64,000 bases of DNA from Streptomyces sp. NBC_01298 (GTDB lineage Bacteria > Actinomycetota > Actinomycetes > Streptomycetales > Streptomycetaceae). A program made the position numbers and the translations under genes. The notes beneath the pieces are model-generated. The model did not search any database and was not told the DNA's origin. It was given only the letters and a program-made list of their open reading frames with translations. Below are positions 33,624 through 40,490 of the stretch, piece after piece. The stretch is taken from positions 1,612,001 through 1,676,000 of the forward strand of contig NZ_CP108414.1 in the NCBI RefSeq assembly GCF_035978755.1, given 5' to 3'. How positions within the stretch are numbered: position 1 is the stretch's first letter; each line of letters opens with the position of its first letter.

Positions 33624-34356
33624 CCGGCCCCACCGCACTGCCCGCGTCGCCCACACTGCCCGCACCGACCGTGTCGCCCGCACGACGGACGCCGGGCAGC
33701 ACGGGCCAGCCCTCGCGGCCGGCGCGGGCGAGCAGTACCGGATCGTCGCCGACGACCACCGGGTGCCCCACCGCGCAGAGCAGCGGAAGGTCGCTCGAGT
33801 GGTCGCCGTACGCGAAGCAGTCGCCCGCGTCGGCCCCGTACGCCCGCATGGCCCGGCTCGCCCGTACGGCCTTCTCCACGCCGATCACCGGGGCGTCGAT
33901 CTCCCCCGTGACCACCCCGCCCGCACTGCGCTGACCCGCGCACAGCACGAGAGCGCCGCCGAGCGCTTCGGCCAGCGGCTCGAGGCAGTGGCGGGGCGCT
34001 CCCGAGACCAGTGCGATGCGGTGGCCGTCGCGTCGGTGGCGGTGCAGCGCCGCGAGCGTCGGCCGGTGCAGGAGGCCGCCCTTGGCGGTCTCCTGCCGGA
34101 ACCACGCCCGGCCGGCCGCGGTGAGCGACTCCTGCGTGCAGCCCGCGAAGAGGCGGTAGTACGCGCGGTTGAGTTCCTCGCGCGCGACTCCGCGCTCCCG
34201 CCGGGCCAGCAGGTCGGCGCGCGCCCGGTCGAAATCCGAGGAGCCGGCGGCCTCGCGCTCCGGGTGGAAGGCCAGGAAGCCGATCATGCTCGTGACGGTG
34301 ATGAGCGTTTCGTCCACGTCGAAGAAGGCGATGAGCGACGGCTCGTGGCGGGGCAC
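33601..34356 (-). CDS. HAD-family (SerB-like, subclass IB) phosphatase
   Basis: A 251-residue haloacid dehalogenase-superfamily hydrolase. Motif I is FFDVDETLI (nucleophile Asp, acid/base Asp), motif II ALVSGAPRH and motif IV AYGDHSSDLPLL. HAD-IB enzymes with this HPEREAA cap type hydrolyse phosphomonoesters. It is co-directional with, and 3 bp downstream of, the LysR-like and afsA genes. AfsA makes a phosphorylated butenolide precursor that must be dephosphorylated, so a role in signal synthesis is a plausible inference; alternatively it acts on a pathway intermediate. GTG 34356 is the proposed start. Confidence 0.85.
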   Translation of the reverse strand: MPRHEPSLIAFFDVDETLITVTSMIGFLAFHPEREAAGSSDFDRARADLLARRERGVAREELNRAYYRLFAGCTQESLTAAGRAWFRQETAKGGLLHRPTLAALHRHRRDGHRIALVSGAPRHCLEPLAEALGGALVLCAGQRSAGGVVTGEIDAPVIGVEKAVRASRAMRAYGADAGDCFAYGDHSSDLPLLCAVGHPVVVGDDPVLLARAGREGWPVLPGVRRAGDTVGAGSVGDAGSAVGPVRLPRAG

Positions 34357-34359
34357 CCG

Positions 34360-34677
34360 CTAGACCCTCATCAGCGGGCGGAGCCGGCTGCCGGCCAACC
34401 GCCCCTGCGACGGCGCCCGGCTCGAGCGGACTTCGCGGACGGTGGTCTCGACGGCGCACAGGATCTGCTCCGCACGGGGCTGCAACAGTGCGCCCGCCTC
34501 GGTGAGTTCGACCGGCAGCCGGCCCCGCCGGTGGAAGAGCTCCACCCCGAGGTCCTGTTCCAGGATCTTGATCTGGCCGGTGACCGTGGACTGTGCGCAG
34601 TGCAGGTTCTTCGCCGCCTGGGTGAAACTCAGCTCCCGCGCTACTTCGCGGAAGGCGCGGAGATGCTGGAGTTCCAC
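34360..34677 (-). CDS. Truncated LysR-type protein (DNA-binding domain only)
   Basis: A 105-residue protein: MELQHLRAFREVARELSFTQ followed by AAKNLHCAQSTVTGQIKILE is a complete LysR winged HTH with the linker helix (about 1-90). It then stops after a short basic tail (SRLRPLMRV). Normal LysR proteins are about 300 residues with an effector-binding domain. Either this is a 3'-deleted remnant or a stand-alone DNA-binding protein. Its start lies 37 bp inside the end of afsA and its stop is 3 bp before the HAD gene, so it would be co-transcribed and coupled. The remaining frame shows no decay. Confidence 0.7.
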   Translation of the reverse strand: MELQHLRAFREVARELSFTQAAKNLHCAQSTVTGQIKILEQDLGVELFHRRGRLPVELTEAGALLQPRAEQILCAVETTVREVRSSRAPSQGRLAGSRLRPLMRV

Positions 34678-35783
34678 GAGTTCCCCTCCCCCGAAGGCTC
34701 GACGGCAACCCGCGGACGGTAGAGGGCCGTGCTGCGCGCGATGGTGCGGTCCCCCTGGACGGCGGCCAGTTGGACGCGGCGCAACCCGTGGCGGCCCGTG
34801 GACGGCAGGGCCGCCACACCGCCGACGGACTTGATCACGGTGGGCTCGCGCAGTTCACCGAACGCGTCGAAACGGACCTCGGAGAACGCGAGGGACCACG
34901 GAGCGGCCCGGTGACCGGACCCGTCCCGCGCCGACTCCCGCCCGGTCCCGACCAGATGGCATCCCGCCTGCCGGAACGCCTCGACCAGGGCCATGCCGGG
35001 CACGTGGTCGCAAGAGTGCTCGAAGTAGCCGGGGTGGTCGCGGTCCACGCGCATGAGGTACCGCCCCGGGGCGGCCGTCCGGTCGACGGACAGCAGGACG
35101 TTCTCCTGCCCTTGCCGTCCGACCTCGGCGGCGTCGAGCATGCGGGGCTCCGCGCCGGCCATGTCGGCCGCCGCACCGCGACCGCGGGCCGCGGGGGCGC
35201 GCCGGTCGCGCAGCAGCCCGTACAACTCGGCGCCGACCGCGAGCAGCCGTACCGACACCCGTGCGCAGCGGCGGCCGCCGGTCTCCACCCACGCCTCGAA
35301 GCGCGCTCCGATCCGGTTCCCGGACGGGTGGGCCTCGGGCACGAAGCTGCCGTCGAGCACGAGCGGGAGCGGCTCGCCTCCCACCACCAGTGCACCGGGG
35401 TCCACGAGGTGGAAGTCGAGGTCGCGGAAGATGAAGCTGTGGGTCAGCGGGACGTCGTGGAAGCGGTGCGCGGTGTAGATGGCCGCCTGCCGGACGGTCT
35501 CCACCAGCAGCAGCGGGTCACTGCTGCCCTCCGCGTCCGGCTGGTAGAGCGCGTGGTGGCGGGGCCACTGCGCGGCGATCCGTACCCGGTTGCCGTCGCC
35601 GCGGCGGCCGTCGGTGAGGAAGACCTCGGCCACCGAGGCGCGGTGGACCAGGGAACGCGGGACCGTCCGGTCGAAGGTCAGGGCGCCGTTCCGGGGCGAG
35701 GATCCCGGCGGCGCCTGCCAGGGCAGGCGCGGCAGGTTGGCGCGGGAGACCGGGCCGGGCGCGAGTGAAGGACTGGACAGCAA
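34641..35783 (-). CDS. afsA: AfsA-type gamma-butyrolactone synthase
   Basis: About 380 residues with two AfsA (hot-dog) repeats. The first contains SLVHRASVAEVFLTD, DPLLLVETVRQAAIYTAHRF and THSFIFRDLDFHL; the second contains FEHSCDHVPGMALVEAFRQA and SLAFSEVRFDAFGEL. AfsA joins dihydroxyacetone phosphate and a beta-keto acyl group from fatty acid synthesis, the key step in making A-factor-like autoregulators. TTG 35783 after GGGGGTTCCGTC is the best start; members are usually about 300-315 residues, so a later start or a longer N-terminus is possible. It is divergent from the receptor gene with a shared ARE-like site. Confidence 0.92.
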   Translation of the reverse strand: MLSSPSLAPGPVSRANLPRLPWQAPPGSSPRNGALTFDRTVPRSLVHRASVAEVFLTDGRRGDGNRVRIAAQWPRHHALYQPDAEGSSDPLLLVETVRQAAIYTAHRFHDVPLTHSFIFRDLDFHLVDPGALVVGGEPLPLVLDGSFVPEAHPSGNRIGARFEAWVETGGRRCARVSVRLLAVGAELYGLLRDRRAPAARGRGAAADMAGAEPRMLDAAEVGRQGQENVLLSVDRTAAPGRYLMRVDRDHPGYFEHSCDHVPGMALVEAFRQAGCHLVGTGRESARDGSGHRAAPWSLAFSEVRFDAFGELREPTVIKSVGGVAALPSTGRHGLRRVQLAAVQGDRTIARSTALYRPRVAVEPSGEGNSWNSSISAPSAK

Positions 35784-35841
35784 GACGGAACCCCCAGGTA
35801 GATCGATCCTCGGCAAAGTGCGTCCGATTATCGGACCGAAA

Positions 35842-35863
35842 ATAAACCTGCCGGAAGGTATAT
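35842..35863. promoter_or_regulatory. ARE-like operator between afsA and the receptor gene
   Basis: ATAAACCTGCCGGAAGGTATAT is an imperfect palindrome with ACCT/AGGT half-sites in the ARE pattern. It lies in the divergent afsA/receptor promoter region, 59 bp from the afsA start and 75 bp from the receptor start. Autoregulation of afsA-receptor pairs through such sites is well known in Streptomyces. Confidence 0.7.
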
Positions 35864-35937
35864 TGCAACCCTTGAGAGTTTCCGAACCGCCTTGCCGGGG
35901 GGTCGACAGAAGCCCCAGAGAGCAACAGGGACACGTC

Positions 35938-36579
35938 ATGAACAGCAGCGACACCACGACCAGCGTCGGCTCGACGCGCCAGCAGCCGGCCCGCGAGCTG
36001 AAGCAAGAGCGCGCCCACCGGACCAAGGAGCAGATCCTGTGGGCCGCGGCCGAGGAGTTCAAGGAGAAGGGCTACCCGGTGGTGACGCTGCAGCACGTCG
36101 CCACCCGGGCCGGGCTGACCAAGGGCGCCGTCTACTTCCACTTCGCCAACAAGGAGGCCCTGGCGGTCGCCGTGGTCGAGGAGCACTACGCCCACTGGGC
36201 GCCCCTGGTGACCGAGGTGCGGGAGTCCGACCGCTCGCCGCTGGACATCATGATCACCGTGCTGGACCGCACCGCGGAACTCTTCCGCGATGACACGATG
36301 GTCCAGGCCGGCGCCCGGCTGCAGATCGAGCGCTCGCTGATCAAGGCGGACCTCCCCCAGCCGTACGTGGGCTGGCAGGAACTGCTGACCTCGCTGGCCG
36401 CCGCCGCGGTCGAGACCGGCCAGCTGCGCCCGGACACCTCCCCCGAGGCGCTGGCCCGCGTGCTCGTCGCCGCGTTCTTCGGCACCCAGCACATCTCCGA
36501 CGTGCTCACCGGCCGGGCCGACCTGATGGATCGCTACACCGAGCTCCGCGACATCATCTTCGCCGGCGTCACCGTCTGA
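35938..36579 (+). CDS. Gamma-butyrolactone receptor (ArpA/ScbR family)
   Basis: A 213-residue TetR-family repressor with HTH LQHVATRAGLTKGAVYFHFA followed by NKEALA, which is diagnostic for ArpA/ScbR receptors. The ligand domain keeps the conserved tryptophan in PYVGWQELL and the C-terminal FFGTQHISDVL. It should bind ARE palindromes until the butyrolactone releases it. AGGGACACGTC precedes ATG 35938. With afsA alongside and ARE-like sites at 31516, 35842 and 36656, it probably is the direct switch for both biosynthetic operons. Confidence 0.93.
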   Translation: MNSSDTTTSVGSTRQQPARELKQERAHRTKEQILWAAAEEFKEKGYPVVTLQHVATRAGLTKGAVYFHFANKEALAVAVVEEHYAHWAPLVTEVRESDRSPLDIMITVLDRTAELFRDDTMVQAGARLQIERSLIKADLPQPYVGWQELLTSLAAAAVETGQLRPDTSPEALARVLVAAFFGTQHISDVLTGRADLMDRYTELRDIIFAGVTV

Positions 36580-36655
36580 GGGCCGTCCGACCGACGGCCT
36601 GACGTCGCCGTTCGGGCCGTCGGCGGCTTCCATCGAGATTCCCGATCTTATTTGA

Positions 36656-36671
36656 AACCTTCGCGAAGGTT
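36656..36671. promoter_or_regulatory. ARE-like operator upstream of the ACP-E1-E2 operon
   Basis: Perfect 16-bp palindrome AACCTTCGCGAAGGTT inside TTTGAAACC...GGTTGGATTT, 63 bp before the carrier-protein ATG. It fits the ARE consensus half-site ACCTTC and is closely matched upstream of the NRPS operon at 31516. It is the strongest receptor-binding candidate in the window. Confidence 0.82.
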
Positions 36672-36734
36672 GGATTTAGTGGTGGTCGGCCCGAGAGACT
36701 CGGTTGCCATCGCGATCTCTGGAGTGCTTGCCTT

Positions 36735-36962
36735 ATGAAGCTTGAAGCGGTCATCTCGGATGTGCTCGCCATACCCCTCGGGGAAGTCGACGACAGCCTG
36801 GGCCCTGTGCGCGACGACCGCTGGGACAGCCTGAAGCAGATGCAGCTGATCGTCACCCTGGAAGAGCAGTACAAGGTCACCTTCTCGCGGCAGGACCTGC
36901 GCGCCATGAAGTCCGTCGGCGCGGTGCGCGAGGTACTGCTGAGCAAGGGGGTGGCAGCGTGA
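36735..36962 (+). CDS. Stand-alone acyl carrier protein
   Basis: A 75-residue carrier protein with phosphopantetheine site DDRWDSLKQMQL (Ser about 32), followed by the acidic recognition helix. It is the first gene of a four-gene operon whose members overlap by 4 bp. Being coupled to 2-oxoacid dehydrogenase E1 and E2 genes rather than to ketosynthases, it probably carries the acyl group made by that complex and hands it to the NRPS condensation domain. A perfect ARE-like palindrome precedes it. The weak leader (TGGAGTGCTTGCCTT) is not a strong ribosome site. Confidence 0.9.
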   Translation: MKLEAVISDVLAIPLGEVDDSLGPVRDDRWDSLKQMQLIVTLEEQYKVTFSRQDLRAMKSVGAVREVLLSKGVAA

Positions 36963-37888
36963 CGCTCACCGAGCAGGCCCCGTCGGGTACGGCGCCGGCC
37001 CCCCTCAGGGACGGCGACCTCACCTCCCTGCTGATGATCCGGCACTTCGAGTGGAAGTTGCTCGACCTGTTCGCGGAAGGGAAGCTCAACGGTACGACGC
37101 ACACCTGCCTCGGCCAGGAGTACATCCCGGTCTCCCTGAACCCGCTGCTCTCCGCCGGCGACTTCCTCTTCAGCAACCACCGGGGCCACGGCCACTACCT
37201 CGCCCGGTTCGCCGACCCCGCCGGGCTGCTCGCCGAGATCACCGGACGCGAAGGAGCCGTCTGCGGGGGCGTGGGCGGCAGCCAGCACATCTTCCGCGAC
37301 ACCTACCTGTCCACCGGCATCCAGGGCGAGAGCCTGCCGGTCGCCGCGGGTGCGGCACTGCACTTCAAGCGGGCCGGCCTGCCGCACGTCGCCGTCGTCT
37401 ACATCGGCGACGGGACCTGGGGCGAGGGCTCGGTGTACGAGGCCCTGAACATCGCCCGGCTGTGGGAGCTGCCGCTGCTGGTGGTGGTCGAGAACAACGG
37501 CATCTCCCAGACCACACCGGGCAGCGTCAACATGGCCGGCACGATCGCGGGCCGGGCCCGTGCCTTCGACGTCGACCACCACCGGGTGACGAGCAACGAC
37601 GTGCGCCACATCCGCGCCGAACTGGCCCCGCTCATCGACCGGGTGCGCCACCAGCACATGCCGCTCGTCGTGGAGTTCGACACCGTACGGCTCGGCCCGC
37701 ACAGCAAGGGCGACGACACCCGCCCGGCGCGGGAGATCGAGGCGGCCCGCGCGCGCGACTGGTACGGCGCGCTGCGCGCGGAGGACCCCGAGCGCTTCGA
37801 CCGGCTCGACCAGGAGCAACGACAACTGATCGCCGGGGTGGCCGCCGATGTCCTGGCACGCCCGCTGGTGGCTGGAGAGACCGCATGA
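36959..37888 (+). CDS. 2-oxoacid dehydrogenase E1 alpha-like subunit
   Basis: A 309-residue thiamine-diphosphate enzyme subunit of the pyruvate/acetoin dehydrogenase type. The ThDP motif GDGTWGEGSVYEALNIARLW ... ENNGIS is intact, as are SNHRGHGHYLARFAD and VGGSQHIF. E1 decarboxylates a 2-oxo acid (or takes a two-carbon unit from a ketose) and acylates the lipoyl group of E2. The start GTG overlaps the ACP stop (GTGA). Housekeeping actinomycete pyruvate dehydrogenase uses a fused AceE-type E1, so this split alpha/beta form next to an ACP is cluster-specific. Confidence 0.92.
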   Translation: MTLTEQAPSGTAPAPLRDGDLTSLLMIRHFEWKLLDLFAEGKLNGTTHTCLGQEYIPVSLNPLLSAGDFLFSNHRGHGHYLARFADPAGLLAEITGREGAVCGGVGGSQHIFRDTYLSTGIQGESLPVAAGAALHFKRAGLPHVAVVYIGDGTWGEGSVYEALNIARLWELPLLVVVENNGISQTTPGSVNMAGTIAGRARAFDVDHHRVTSNDVRHIRAELAPLIDRVRHQHMPLVVEFDTVRLGPHSKGDDTRPAREIEAARARDWYGALRAEDPERFDRLDQEQRQLIAGVAADVLARPLVAGETA

Positions 37889-38898
37889 AGCGCAACGAGC
37901 GCGTGGGCGAGAACCTGAACCAGGCCCTGCACCGGGTGATGGAGTCCCACGAGGACGTCTATCTGATCGGCGAGGACGTCCTCGACCCCTACGGCGGTGC
38001 CTTCAACATCACCAAGGGGCTCTCGGACCGCTTCGCCGACCGGGTGCTGACCACGCCCATCAGCGAGAACGCCATCCTGGGCGTCGCCAACGGCCTCGCC
38101 CTCACCGGCAACAAGCCGATCGCCGAGATGATGTTCGGGGACTTCATCACGCTGGCCTTCGACCAGATCGTGAACTTCTCCGCCAAGTCCGTCTCCATGT
38201 ACGGCGCCACCCACCCGATGCACCTGGTGGTGCGCTGCCCGGTCGGCGGCCGGCGCGGCTACGGCCCGACGCACAGCCAGAGCCCGCAGAAGCACTTCCT
38301 CGGCGTACCGGATCTGCACCTGTTCGAGCTGTCGCCCTTCCACGACAACGCGACGGTGCTGGAAGGGATGGTCGAACTGGGCAAGCCCTGCATCTTCTTC
38401 GAGGACAAGGTGCTCTACACCGAGCGCCGCCACCAAGGCGGCCCGGTCGGGGACCTGTTCTCGCTGGAGTTCACCGGCGAGGACCCCTTCCCGGTGGCCC
38501 GGCTGTTCATCGAGGACACCGCCCCCGAGCTCGTCATCGTCGCGCCCGGCGGCCTCGCCCAGCGCGCCGTCGACGCGGCACGCGAGCTGTTCCTGCAGCA
38601 CGAGATCGCCTGCGAGATCTACGTGCCGTCCGCCCTCTACCCCTTCGACGCACAGCTGTTGGCGGAGCCCGTCGCACGAGCGGGCCGCGTCTGCGTCGTG
38701 GAGGACGCCCCGCCCGGCGGCAGTTGGGGCGCCGAAGTCGCCCACCAGCTGTACTCCACCTGCTGGGACAGCCTCCGCGCCCCCGTCCGTCTCGTCCACT
38801 CCGCGGACTCGGTGATCCCGACGGCCCTCCACCTGGAGCGCGACGTCCTGGTGAGCAGCGAGTCCCTGGAACTGGCCCTGAAAGAGCTGGCTCAATGA
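37885..38898 (+). CDS. 2-oxoacid dehydrogenase E1 beta-like subunit
   Basis: A 337-residue E1 beta partner of the preceding subunit. Family signatures include YLIGEDVLDPYGGAFNITKG, TTPISENAILGVANGLALTG and CPVGGRRGYGPTHSQSPQKH, with the transketolase C-terminal domain ending in a VVEDAPPGGSWGAEV-type motif. E1 beta completes the ThDP site and binds E2. ATG 37885 overlaps the alpha stop (ATGA). The phrase VGGRRGYGPTHSQS is the acetoin/branched-chain type, so the 2-oxo acid need not be pyruvate. Confidence 0.92.
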   Translation: MKRNERVGENLNQALHRVMESHEDVYLIGEDVLDPYGGAFNITKGLSDRFADRVLTTPISENAILGVANGLALTGNKPIAEMMFGDFITLAFDQIVNFSAKSVSMYGATHPMHLVVRCPVGGRRGYGPTHSQSPQKHFLGVPDLHLFELSPFHDNATVLEGMVELGKPCIFFEDKVLYTERRHQGGPVGDLFSLEFTGEDPFPVARLFIEDTAPELVIVAPGGLAQRAVDAARELFLQHEIACEIYVPSALYPFDAQLLAEPVARAGRVCVVEDAPPGGSWGAEVAHQLYSTCWDSLRAPVRLVHSADSVIPTALHLERDVLVSSESLELALKELAQ

Positions 38899-40055
38899 TC
38901 GAGATCACCGTTCCCAAGCTGAACAACAACGACGCCCAGTACGACCTGGTCGAGTGGCTCGCCGAGGACGGCGCCACCGTCACGAAGGACGACGACCTTC
39001 TGACGCTGGAGACGTCCAAGGCGGCCGAGGACCTGGTCAGCGAGCACGACGGAGTGCTGCACCAGGCGGTCGAGGCCGGCGAGCAGGTGCCGCCCGGCGC
39101 CGTGATCGGCCGGATCTTCGCCGATGCGGCCGCCCGCGACGCCTTCCTGGCCGCCGCCGAGGCAGCGGCCGCGACCCGTACGGACACCTCCGGCGAGGGC
39201 GCGGACTTCGTACTCACCGCACAGGCACGCACCCAGGCCGCCGAGTTCGGCGTCACCGAGGAGGAGCTGCGCTCCCTCGGCAAGCGGATCATCAAGGGCT
39301 CCGACGTCGAAGCGCTCGTGGCGCGTCGCAGAGCTTCCGAGGAAATCCCTTCCAACCGCCTCGAGTTGAGTCAGCATCAGCGGGCCATCGGCGCGGTGGT
39401 CACCGAGTCGCACCGTACGGTCCCGGCGTCCTTCACCGTCGTACGGATGAGGGTCGACGCCGCCGAGGCGGCCACCAAGGAGCTCTCGGCACGCTCGGGG
39501 ACGGCGATCGGCCTGCCCGCCGTACTGATCACCCAGCTCGCCGCGCTGCGCGCCGCATTCCCCGCCTTCTTCGCCACCTACGACGAGGACGGGTACGCAC
39601 TGCTCGCTGAGCAGTCCCACGTGGGCGTGACGGTCGACCTGGGCAACGGCCTGTACATCCCGGTCGTACGGGACGCGGACCGGCTCTCCGCGGTCGAAGT
39701 CGCCGAGCAGCTCGAGGACTTCCGCTTCTCGGCGCTGCGCGGGAACTTCCGCGGCAGCGAACTCATGGGCGCGGCCATCACCCTGTCGCTCAACAACGAC
39801 GAGGACGTGCTGCTGACCCAGCCCATCATCTTCCCCGGCCAGACCTGCATGGTCTCGCTGGGCGGCGTACAGACCGGGCTCGAACTGGCCGCCGACGGCG
39901 GCGTTGTCGCCGCCCGGTACGTACACGTGGGCCTGGCCTTCGACCACAGGGTCGTCAACGGCAGGGAGGCGGTCCAGTTCCTCCAGGCCCTCAAGAGCGC
40001 CCTCCAGGCGCCGGAGTTGGAGCGCACGGCGGAGCCGGCGGCGACGGCCGGCTGA
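38895..40055 (+). CDS. Dihydrolipoamide acyltransferase E2-like protein
   Basis: A 386-residue E2. The lipoyl domain (about 1-80) has the lipoylation lysine in LETSKAAEDL (K42). A short peripheral-subunit-binding segment follows (about 105-145; LGKRIIKGSDVEALV), then the catalytic acyltransferase domain (about 155-375) with the active-site FDHRVVNG (H351). A normal E2 passes the acyl group to CoA; beside a dedicated ACP it may acylate the carrier protein instead, as described for the NapB/NapD-type two-carbon loading of naphthyridinomycin. No E3 gene is present, so reoxidation would use the cell's own dihydrolipoamide dehydrogenase, unless the chemistry is non-oxidative. ATG overlaps the E1 beta stop. 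Confidence 0.9.
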   Translation: MIEITVPKLNNNDAQYDLVEWLAEDGATVTKDDDLLTLETSKAAEDLVSEHDGVLHQAVEAGEQVPPGAVIGRIFADAAARDAFLAAAEAAAATRTDTSGEGADFVLTAQARTQAAEFGVTEEELRSLGKRIIKGSDVEALVARRRASEEIPSNRLELSQHQRAIGAVVTESHRTVPASFTVVRMRVDAAEAATKELSARSGTAIGLPAVLITQLAALRAAFPAFFATYDEDGYALLAEQSHVGVTVDLGNGLYIPVVRDADRLSAVEVAEQLEDFRFSALRGNFRGSELMGAAITLSLNNDEDVLLTQPIIFPGQTCMVSLGGVQTGLELAADGGVVAARYVHVGLAFDHRVVNGREAVQFLQALKSALQAPELERTAEPAATAG

Positions 40056-40093
40056 GCGCGGGGACCAGGCGCGGGACGGCGGGCGGGAGCGGC

Positions 40094-40389
40094 GTGCCCT
40101 CGGATGCGGCGCTGCGCCTCGGGGGCATCCGGTACTACCTGCGCACCCGCGAGCAAAGCTCCCGCATTCCCTCTTCCCCGAACCCGGCGGACTGGACGAG
40201 GAGCGGAAGTTCCTGCGGTGGGGTGAGGTGGAAGGCCGGCTCATCGGCCGGCTCACCATGAAGAGCGACCCCCAGGACTGGCGGATCGCCTAGATCGAAC
40301 CGGACGGCAGCTCCCTCACACACCTCGAGGAGCAGACCTTCGCCACCTTCCTGCGACGCCGGCTGCACGGCAACAACTCCCTGTTCTGA
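40094..40389 (+). pseudogene. Remnant of a small SMI1/KNR4-like or related protein
   Basis: Plus-strand frames read ALRLGGIRYYLRTRE, then, after a frameshift, LFPEPGGLDEERKFLRWGEV ... TMKSDPQDWRIA, an in-frame TAG, and IEPDGSSLTHLEEQTFATFL to a natural stop at 40389. Codon bias persists across the TAG, so this was a coding gene. The FPEPGGL...RW...PQDWRI pattern resembles C-terminal parts of SUKH-like proteins. The start is lost. Identity is tentative; decay is clear. Confidence 0.5.
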
Positions 40390-40413
40390 AGGGGGTTGCG
40401 CAGGGAGCGGGTA

Positions 40414-40471
40414 TTGCCGGGAGATCTCCCCGGCAACCCGATCCGCCGGGGCCGACCACATGGTCGGCCCC
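40414..40471. terminator. Two adjacent hairpins between convergent operons
   Basis: First stem TTGCCGGG/CCCGGCAA (40414-40421, 40429-40436) and second stem GGGGCCGACCA/TGGTCGGCCCC (40448-40458, 40461-40471). They separate the end of the ACP-E1-E2 operon and its downstream remnant from the stop of the pyrimidine operon at 40491, and probably terminate both. Confidence 0.75.
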
Positions 40472-40490
40472 AGTTCCGCGCTCGCGAGAG

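Noticed and set aside
34360..34677. Full-length LysR regulator
   Set aside because: The frame stops after 105 residues and no effector domain is found in any frame downstream, where the HAD gene begins.
19681..40055. Paulomycin or benzoxazolinate-type pathway
   Set aside because: Those pathways also use ADIC-derived units, but no sugar, glycosyltransferase or polyketide genes typical of them are present here.
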